Positions 1-5,992 of a stretch of 5,992 nucleotides of DNA are shown here, one piece after another. Source of the DNA: Bacteroidales bacterium (lineage in GTDB: Bacteria; Bacteroidota; Bacteroidia; Bacteroidales; JAAUTT01); contig JAAUTT010000312.1 of assembly GCA_012031335.1 (NCBI GenBank), forward strand, positions 1 to 5,992, written 5' to 3'. The notes under the pieces are model-generated. The model was not told where the DNA came from and did not search any database. It worked only from the letters and a program-made list of their open reading frames with translations. Each line of letters begins with the position of its first letter. The stretch's first letter is position 1. The position numbers and the translations under genes were made by a program.

Positions 1-92
1 GTTTTATACGTAGATTGTTTTTAGTATTATATGTTTTTATTTACTTTTTAATATATATTGTTGTTTGTTACTGTTTGTTAATGTATATATGT

Positions 93-100
93 TATATTTG
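93..100 (+). promoter_or_regulatory. Putative Bacteroidota -7 promoter element (TATATTTG)
   Basis: The octamer TATATTTG matches the Bacteroidota housekeeping -7 consensus TAnnTTTG at every fixed position. It would place the transcription start near 103-108 and give a leader of about 55 bases before the ATG at 162. The upstream -33 element is ambiguous. TTTG occurs at 64-67 and 74-77, neither at ideal spacing, and both lie inside a 9-base direct repeat, TGTTTGTTA (62-70 and 72-80). The rest of 1-161 is AT-rich with no open frame I would defend. A chance match in AT-rich DNA is possible, but the position in front of a gene supports it. Confidence 0.5.
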
Positions 101-161
101 CATGTATGTTTTAATTCCGGATTTTAATAAGGTATTAATTTCTAACTAAAAAATTCATCCA

Positions 162-870
162 ATGAAAACTAACCTTTCTATTTTCAAAGTTTTTCAACAG
201 AGCGAAGAGTATTTTGAAATCCTTAACAATGAAGAATTTTCAAAAAAAATACGTGCTCAAGCAGTTACTTGTAATTTTTCTTTTTACTCTGGTATATGGG
301 GTTGTAATGGGGAGTTTTAACGGGGCGCTTCAAAGTATGGTAACGGGATTAAAAATACCTGTATTGATATTACTTTCGTTATTGGTATGTTTCCCGGCCT
401 TATTTGTTATCCAATATATGATCGGATCGACGATGACCATATTCCAGATGGCAAATACCATTCTTTCGGGTTTTGTTGTATTTTCGACCATTGCACTGTC
501 TTTTGCCCCAATAGTGGTTTTCTTTATGATTACAAGCGATAACTATTCATTTCTTAAATTGCTTCATGTTGCAATTTTTGTGTTTTCGGGTATTTTTGCG
601 GTACGAACTATCATAAACGGGTTATTATATTCGTGCGAAAAGAAAAATATATATCCTAAACTGGGAATGAATGTGTTTAAAATATGGATTGTTATTTTTG
701 CTTTTGTGAGTTCTCAGCTTGCCTGGAACTTACGACCGTTTGTGGGAAGCCGTGATCTTCCATTTGAATTATTCCGCGAAAGAGAAGGAAACTTTTATGT
801 TGCAGTTGGTCAATCGGTAGGAGGTTTGTTTCAACCTAAAAAACAAAGTACGATTGATGAACAGCAGTAG
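162..870 (+). CDS. Five-helix integral membrane protein, frame broken at an A8 run
   Basis: This is a hydrophobic inner-membrane protein of unknown function. It resembles bacterial membrane proteins that are sometimes labelled 'actin-binding WH2 domain-containing protein', a label I would not trust functionally. I place the start at ATG 162. That frame gives a polar N-terminus (MKTNLSIFKVFQQSEEYFEI...) typical of the family, but it stops at 318-320. The membrane part lies in the frame that reaches TAG 868-870. The frames join at the A8 run 242-249; dropping one A gives a continuous 235-residue protein. Predicted helices in that numbering are about 33-51, 65-86, 99-123, 132-156 and 171-188. 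The region after the last helix (SQLAWNLRPFVGS, then PFELFREREGNFYV) looks like the conserved signature. Without the correction, translation would have to begin at TTG 214 or ATG 229 and lose about 26 residues. A TAnnTTTG element lies upstream and the helix-turn-helix gene follows after 40 bases. Confidence 0.75.
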
Positions 871-910
871 AGACTTCAGTCGCAAAACGACAGTAATTTA
901 AACAATACGC

Positions 911-1117
911 ATGAGTGATGCCGATAAAATAATGACCCTAGAAGAAGTTGCCGATTATTTGAGGGTTAAACCCCAAACAATTTATACCTGGGCCCAGGAG
1001 AAAAAAATACCTGCAGCTAAGTTGGGAAAGGAGTGGCGTTTTCGAAAATCGATGATTGACCAGTGGTTTAACGACCGCATTGATGAAAGTTTAAAAACAT
1101 GTAAGCCATTTTTTTAG
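911..1117 (+). CDS. Small excisionase-family helix-turn-helix DNA-binding protein
   Basis: The 68-residue protein is almost entirely one HTH_17/excisionase-type (MerR-like winged) DNA-binding domain at about residues 7-54. Visible hallmarks are the helical start MTLEEVADYLRV, the turn and recognition helix around VKPQTIYTWAQ, the linker KKIPAAKLGKEW, and the wing and last helix RFRKSMIDQWF. It is probably a cytoplasmic transcription regulator or DNA-architecture protein. Despite the family name there is no integrase, attachment site or other phage gene nearby, so a role in excision is not supported. The ATG at 911 has only a weak ribosome-binding context. The gene lies 40 bases after the membrane-protein gene, on the same strand, with no separate promoter that I can see, so the two may be cotranscribed. 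It ends at a T7 run (1109-1115), so the exact last residues depend on that run being called correctly. Its target is unknown. Confidence 0.85.
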   Translation: MSDADKIMTLEEVADYLRVKPQTIYTWAQEKKIPAAKLGKEWRFRKSMIDQWFNDRIDESLKTCKPFF

Positions 1118-1177
1118 ATAAAGGATGTTGTGGCAGTAAAGGATTTCTAAAGTTTATTGCTGAAATCATCCTGTTTG

Positions 1178-3986
1178 CTATCTGTGGCAAATATTTTGAA
1201 TGCACAGTTAATACAGGCTTTTAAGTCATCTGTTTTGGTAAATGGTAAATTTTTATCGAATATTTTGATAAAAAGCTCCTGTAGCTGTTGAAAGATCAGC
1301 TCCCGAAATTCTCCGATATCGGATATTACTTCGCCTTTTGTGAAACGTAAATTATAGTTATAATTCCTGTCGAACATCTTCTTTACACTGTAAAGCCCTG
1401 CCTGAATCGCTCCTTCGGGCAAGGCTTCCATTAAAACATAGGCATATATAAGACACTGTAAAGCTGCATCTTTCACCTTTCTTTTTTCGCCCTGAAATAA
1501 GCCTTCTATGTCTGCAAAATTAGGAATTGCCTCCCCTGTTTTGTAATCGATAATCCGGTAAATGCCATCCTTTAAATCTATTCTGTCCACATACCCGCCA
1601 ATTTTTACAGGAAAATCAAGCGTTGGAATTGTTATTTCTCTTTCTATTTTTTCCTCGAGGGCTACTATCTGAAAGGGTGCATATGCCTGGTCCACATCCA
1701 GGATTTTGATGATATATTTTCTTATAATTTCTTTGATGATTAAATTCTTACCTGATAATTTCCAGGTGTGTTTTCCTCTTGATGGGTATAATTTTTCAAA
1801 AGCATTGTGAATTGCTTTGTCAATAAGGTCCTTTTCCTGCAATTGTTTCAGGCTTTGAGCCTGGATTATTTCGCCTTTAAAAGGGCTGTATAACTCTTGC
1901 ATTGCATGGTGGAGTATCTTTCCAAATTGCGCGGCATCCATATCTTCCGTCACTTCCTCTTTTTCTTTTAAACCTTCAAGAAAACGGAGGTTAAATTTGA
2001 GCGAACAGCTTAACCATGTATTCAGACTGGTGGGAGTGAAGGTGTGTTCCCGGGCAAAAGATTCAAGTAGTTCTGCCGTCCGGCCTTCTTTCTGCACCGA
2101 TATAGCTACTTCGGACGGGATGGATATTTGAAAAGTAAGCGCCTGCTCATTTACACTGAAATGTTCGTCATATTTAATCTGATACAGGTACCGGCTCATT
2201 TCGCCCGATTTAAGCGACCCGGTTTGTGCATTATAGATGAGGGTTACTTTTTGAGCTCTCTGAATAAATCGATAGAAGTAATAGGCATATATGGAATCGT
2301 GATATTCGATGGTCGGCATTCCAAGCGCCTTACGCAAATTATAAGGGATAAAGGAATTTCCCTGTTCTTTTGCAGGCAATATCCCCTCGTTTACCGAAAG
2401 CATAATTACATGGTCGAAATCGAGCAATCGGGTTTCGAGCACACCAAGTACCTGAAAGTCAGTGAGCGGTTCGCCTATAAAAGAAACCTTTATCCGTTGG
2501 GCCAGTTGTTTCAGAAAACGTAAACGGGCCACTCCGCTTAATTCGATATTTTCGTTCCGGATCAGATTTATGAGCTTATTGGATTGACTGTATAAGGAAA
2601 GCAGGTACTGTATATCCAATGGATCGCTTTGTCCGTCAGCATCCATTAAATTAGCCAGTTTTAGGAAGAAATCGGAAGTTGTTTGGAGTATATCGGTTTC
2701 AGAAGCAATTAATATATCAAGTATCATGGGTGTGGATTCCAGTTCAGAAGCCTGAACATAAATCCGGTTTTCTTTTAAAATTGTCGCTATAATATCGGCA
2801 CTTTCGCTGGCATAAACCTGCTGAAGGTAAGGATGCTGCAATATGGCAAGTATCTCGCGGTGATAATAAAGTTTTCCTAGATCCTGATCTTTTCGTACCG
2901 AGCGAAAAAGGCGGATGAATAATTCAAGTAGCGTAAAAGCAGGGCTGTTCGAAAAAGGATATCCCATGGTTACATTAACCCGCTGTATGTTTTCGGGAAG
3001 AGACGACAATACAGGAACCAGGAGGCTTTCGTCTGATAAAACCACACAGGTATTTGTGTGCATTTCTTTTTCCAGGAGCTGAGGAAGAATTTTTGCCTGG
3101 GCCACATCGTTATTGGCTGCAATAATACTGACTTCTTTCTTTTGCCGGGTAAAGAATTCCGTTTCAGTTTCCAGTGCGGGAGAGGGGTAACGTCGAATAT
3201 TTTCCCTTAAGAAAAGGCCAGCTTCGTGCCATGCATTTTTAATATAATAATCGTCGTAGTCCCAAAAGAATAATGCCTTACCCGATTTACGGAAAAAATC
3301 GAACAGTTTTTTTTCGCACTCATTGAGAGCATTGAACCCAACAAAACAATAAGCATCGTAAGGCAATCCGATATCGGTGCCGCGGACAACTTTTGAGGCT
3401 ACCTCCAGGTATACCATTCCTTCGTAAGCAAGCTGCCTGTCCTTGAGCCGCGATTTATACAATGTATATACTTTTCCGAGTTCCTGCCAAAAGTTCAGAA
3501 ACCCTGTTTTTAAGGGAGAACTTTTTTCCAGTTGGGCATTGCCCCAGAATGAGCGAATAATCTCTTTCTGTTCATCTGTAAGAAAATCAAAACGTTCATC
3601 TATCTCCTTCAGATCCGATAAATTTTCAAACAGCCGGGAGGCATCTACCTGGTATTTGTCAATATCATCAAAATCGGAGAGGATTGTAAGCCCCCAGGTG
3701 TAAAATTGTTCAAAAGGTTCGGCATTGGCGTGTATTTCAGCATATACCTTATATAATTCATATTGCAGAATAAGAGGATCACCGGATGTAAGTCCGCTTA
3801 TTTCGGTCATCAGTTCCGATATTGTACTATAATGGGGCGCCCAGATGGGGCCTTCCATTTGTTCGGCCAGGTATTTATTGAAATAGAGTGATGCCCGCCG
3901 GTTGGGAAATATGATACATACTTTTCCAAACCTCCGGGGAAGGAGGCATGAAGGTAATCGGCAACACTTTTTAGAAATGGAATCAT
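1178..3986 (-). CDS. addB: AddB-like PD-(D/E)XK nuclease subunit of a RecBCD/AddAB-type helicase-nuclease (two frameshifts)
   Basis: This is probably the AddB-like partner of the AddA/RecB-like protein encoded upstream, acting in DNA end resection for recombination repair. Frame-corrected length is 936 residues. The N-terminal half is a degenerate UvrD-like helicase region: it starts VCIIFPNRRASLYFNKYLAE where a Walker A motif would be, and has a motif-V/VI-like SVNEGILP near 531. The C-terminal third is a RecB-type nuclease: histidines near 693-694, YVDRID near 800-804, IIDYKTG with D814 and K816, and Q844 in LQCLIYAY. One cysteine at 661 plus Cys925, 928 and 934 match the split 4Fe-4S arrangement of AddB (C...C-x2-C-x5-C). 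Two apparent one-base losses break the frame. One at 3922-3925 separates the family-like start (MIPFLKSVADYLHASFPGGLEK, ATG 3986) from the body. One at 1194-1197 replaces the ending NICHR with a 15-residue tail ending at 1147. The start lies 11 bases after the DUF218 gene. Confidence 0.88.
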
Positions 3987-3997
3987 TAAATTTTCTT

Positions 3998-4615
3998 TTA
4001 CATATCGGGGTGAAAAAACAGAAAGGCATAAAGATAAGCAATAGTTTCGTCGATTACGGAGCGGACACCATTGCTGGTTTTCCACCATTTTTCGGGATCA
4101 TAATCGTCGGGCACCGAAGCAATGATACCTACTTTGTAATCATCTTTAAAAGCCTTTTTATATAATAACCAACTTCTTTGCGCATGCGTACTTTCGGTAA
4201 ATAAGTTCACCGATACATTTCCGTGTGTATGCTGTTTTAACCAGTACTTAACGGTAAGGGCCGACTGAAATGTTCTGTCTTTTTTTACCGGTTCAAAATA
4301 TAAGGGAATTATTTTATTGGGTGGTATGCCTTTATATATCAAAACAACAGAAGCGGCTTCGTCCATGCCTCTTATACCCGGAAAAAAGATGGAGCGTTCC
4401 ATTTTAGTGCCAGGTACCAAAATCCTTTCGTATTTTCCTTCTTTAAAAAGTTCTACAGCTTGTGTAAGGCTCGAATCGCTTACCCATGCGTCAACAACAA
4501 GAAAACTGGCATCGCTTTCGGGTTTGTTTGGAGCCAGAAAAGAATATAGGTTTAGAAATGAAACAGCGAGGATAACCGTTAGAACTATAAATACAATTAA
4601 AAAAGTCTTTTTCAT
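3998..4615 (-). CDS. Membrane-anchored DUF218 / YdcF-SanA-like protein
   Basis: The 205-residue protein has an N-terminal hydrophobic segment (about 4-26) after MKK, probably an uncleaved membrane anchor that leaves the rest outside the cytoplasmic membrane. The soluble part looks like a DUF218 domain (ElyC/SanA/YdcF group). FLVVDAWV near 38-45 is the first core strand, AVELFKEGKYERILVPGT near 53-70 is the helix and second strand, GIPPNKIIP near 96-104 follows, and TESTHAQRSWLLYKKAF near 140-156 corresponds to the conserved segment with an Arg-Ser pair. The family is linked to cell-envelope functions in a few bacteria, but its biochemical activity is not established, so none is assigned. The frame is intact, unlike its neighbours. 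ATG 4615 is the first start and directly precedes the hydrophobic segment. It lies 21 bases after the radical SAM stop and 11 before the addB start, so it is probably the third gene of the operon. Similarity is moderate. Confidence 0.7.
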   Translation of the reverse strand: MKKTFLIVFIVLTVILAVSFLNLYSFLAPNKPESDASFLVVDAWVSDSSLTQAVELFKEGKYERILVPGTKMERSIFFPGIRGMDEAASVVLIYKGIPPNKIIPLYFEPVKKDRTFQSALTVKYWLKQHTHGNVSVNLFTESTHAQRSWLLYKKAFKDDYKVGIIASVPDDYDPEKWWKTSNGVRSVIDETIAYLYAFLFFHPDM

Positions 4616-4636
4616 TTCTGTTCTTCAAACTTATTT

Positions 4637-5623
4637 TTAATAAACATGGTACGGATATTTAAATTTTCCTGAATAACCTTCCCAGCCAGGTATCTCTTCG
4701 GCAAGTCTTTTTTCCAGTCGCTGCAGCAATTCATTGGTTCTGATGAGCCCCCAGCCAGGCCCTGCCAGATATCGTGGGGGAACTTCCGAGGTAAACCTTT
4801 CAACTACAAAAGCCGGATTCAGCCGCTCCAGGAAGTCAATAAAAAAGTCGATATATTCCTCCAGACCAAAAAACCAGAAAGCATCGGGTTGCTCCAGGTA
4901 TTGTTTTCCATAGTGGTACCTTTCACAATCTGCAGCTGGTGAAATTTAAGGCTGTCGAGGGGCAACCGGTTCAGTATTTCGGCTTCGGCAAGCATCTGTT
5001 CTTTGGTTTCCCAAGGGAAACCAAAAATAATATGGGTTCCGGTTTTTATTCCCCGTTTATGCGTTTCTTCAATGGCCTTTTATACTTTCTTCGAAGGTGT
5101 GGCCACGGTTTATTTTTACCAGACTTTCGTTATAACACGATTCAATTCCATATTCGATCTGTATATAATATTTCTCTGCAAGAGCAGCCAGATAATCAAG
5201 TTTTTCATTGTCCACGCAATCGGGACGGGTACCTATGACCAATCCAATTACATCCGGGTGATCCAGCGCTTCGCTATAAAGTTCCTTCAAATGACCGATA
5301 CTGGCATAGGTATTGGAATATGCCTGAAAATATGCCAGATATTTACTGGCATTCCGATACCTGACCTGGTGAAACTCCTTTCCCTCCTCAATTTGCCTGG
5401 TAATACTTTTGTAAGGCTGACAGTACGAAGGATTAAAGCCATCGTTATTGCAGTAAGTACATCCTCCGGTACCCTTGCTGCCATCGCGGTTAGGACATGT
5501 AAATCCGGCATCGATGGTTACTTTCTGAATTCTTTCTCCAAAATGTTTTCTGAAATAATCGGTATATGTGTTTAACCGTCGCGTGTGCCCCCAGGGATAA
5601 ATATGCTGTGAAGTTTCTTTCAT
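4637..5623 (-). CDS. TIGR01212/YhcC-family radical SAM protein (two frameshifts)
   Basis: This is a cytoplasmic 4Fe-4S radical SAM enzyme of the TIGR01212/YhcC group, whose substrate is not known. The start shows the family signature: YPWGHTRRLNTY near 9-20, then IDAGFTCPNRDG with cluster cysteines Cys43, Cys55 and Cys58 (C-x11-C-x2-C), then CNNDGFNPSYC. IGTRPDC and IEYGIESC follow in the barrel. At 5076-5081 one extra base ends this frame after EESIK. The next frame continues with AIEETHKRGIKTGTHIIFGF, containing the GxIxGxP-like strand, and FHQLQIVKGTTMEK. At 4904-4907 one base appears missing, and the third frame supplies EEYIDFFIDFLERLNP, VVERFTSEVPPRYLAGPGWG and the stop TAA at 4637-4639. 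The corrections cancel, giving 328 residues, slightly longer than usual for the family. ATG 5623 follows the upstream stop by one base, implying translational coupling. No unrelated sequence interrupts the parts, so a sequence error is likelier than a pseudogene. Confidence 0.88.
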
Positions 5624-5624
5624 G

Positions 5625-5992
5625 CTAAAAAAGTTTGCCCTGCACCGGTTTATCAGTAACAGTAATTATTTTATTCTGGAAAACATACCAAAGGTAGGCC
5701 TCCACATTTTTGTAACCCATTTGCCGTAGTTTGTTTTTATAATTTAAAACTTGCCTGTTATGGGCTTCTTCTTCCTTTTCTCCGAATTTATAATCGACTA
5801 CTATCACATTGTTCTTGCCAATCATTATGCGGTCGGGCCGTTTCATTAAACCCGTTTTTAAAAGTATTTCGGCCTCGGCTTTTACTTCCCAGTCATTCGT
5901 AAACCAGTTATTTACTTCAGGATTAACAAGTAATTTATGAACTTCGGCCGAGGTTTGCATTTTTCATTGCTTCGGGTATCAATCCTTTTTTT
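5625..5992 (-). CDS. addA: C-terminal nuclease end of an AddA/RecB-like UvrD-family helicase-nuclease (partial, one probable frameshift)
   Basis: Only the last part of the gene is in the window; the ATP-binding helicase region would lie beyond the right edge. Numbering from the internal Met at 5960, the visible 111 residues carry a RecB-type PD-(D/E)XK nuclease core. AEAEIL lies near 28-33, RPDR holds Asp43, VVDYKFG holds Asp56 and Lys58, and a Gln70-containing helix (NRQVLNYKNKL) follows. The C-terminus is WYVFQNKIITV...QGKLF. The Met at 5960 is not a true start, because the sequence begins mid-domain. Directly upstream in that frame is a stop (TGA), but another frame reads GLIPEAMKNANL, which runs naturally into AEVHKLL if one base at 5948-5949 is removed. 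The stop TAG (5625-5627) is one base from the radical SAM ATG. Together with the AddB-like gene downstream, this suggests the catalytic partner of an AddAB-type complex. The missing helicase part makes the addA name an inference. Confidence 0.8.

Noticed and set aside
62..80. Tandem TGTTTGTTA repeats as a transposon end or CRISPR remnant
   Set aside because: There are only two 9-base copies in AT-rich promoter DNA, with no neighbouring transposase or cas gene. They are better read as part of the promoter region.
876..893. Small hairpin GTCG-CAAAA-CGAC between the membrane-protein and helix-turn-helix genes
   Set aside because: The stem has only four pairs and no following T run, so it is too weak to call a terminator or regulatory element.
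1142..1167. Inverted repeat GATTTC/GAAATC with a 14-base loop between the convergent genes, a possible bidirectional terminator
   Set aside because: The stem is only six AT-rich pairs, the loop is long, and no T tract follows on either strand.
2128..2523. 131-codon open frame on the plus strand
   Set aside because: It is antisense inside the conserved AddB-like gene, has no recognisable domain, and has an unnatural composition.
4612..4803. 63-codon minus-strand frame ending just inside the DUF218 start
   Set aside because: It is an out-of-frame reading of the radical SAM C-terminus, whose conserved residues are in another frame.
5003..5575. 190-codon open frame on the plus strand
   Set aside because: It is the antisense shadow of the radical SAM gene, which is identified with confidence on the minus strand.

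Overview
The window looks like chromosomal DNA of a member of the Bacteroidota. It is moderately AT-rich, its genes lack strong Shine-Dalgarno sequences, a good TAnnTTTG -7 promoter element precedes the first gene, and the recognisable proteins read like Bacteroidota versions of their families. I see no rRNA, tRNA, CRISPR array, insertion sequence or prophage gene. Assignment below phylum level is not possible from the sequence alone.

Layout. Positions 1-161 are an AT-rich intergenic stretch carrying the promoter. Two genes then run rightwards: a five-helix membrane protein (162-870) and a small excisionase-type helix-turn-helix protein (911-1117). From 1178 to the right edge, four tightly packed genes run leftwards and converge on the helix-turn-helix gene. 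In transcription order they are the C-terminal end of an AddA/RecB-like helicase-nuclease (5992-5625, cut by the window edge), a TIGR01212/YhcC-type radical SAM protein (5623-4637), a membrane-anchored DUF218/YdcF-like protein (4615-3998), and an AddB-like PD-(D/E)XK nuclease (3986-1178). The gaps are 1, 21 and 11 bases, so this is very probably one operon. AddA and AddB homologues together make a helicase-nuclease that resects double-strand DNA ends for recombination. The two genes between them have no obvious role in that process.

The most striking property of the window is that five of the six genes contain, or appear to contain, single-base reading-frame breaks, six in all: at about 241-248 (an A8 run), 1194-1197, 3922-3925, 4904-4907, 5076-5081 and 5948-5949. 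At each site the family-like sequence continues in another frame. Correcting each by one base gives full-length, family-like proteins: a proper N-terminus and the last cluster cysteine for AddB, and the GxIxGxP-like segment and C-terminus for the radical SAM protein. Four of the breaks fall in A or T homopolymers and a fifth lies in or beside one. Outside them the frames show no stray stops. This favours homopolymer length errors in the sequence over a decaying region. For the A8 run, real slippage or phase variation remains possible. I found no convincing undescribed system here. The operon arrangement and the A8 run are the points most worth checking.
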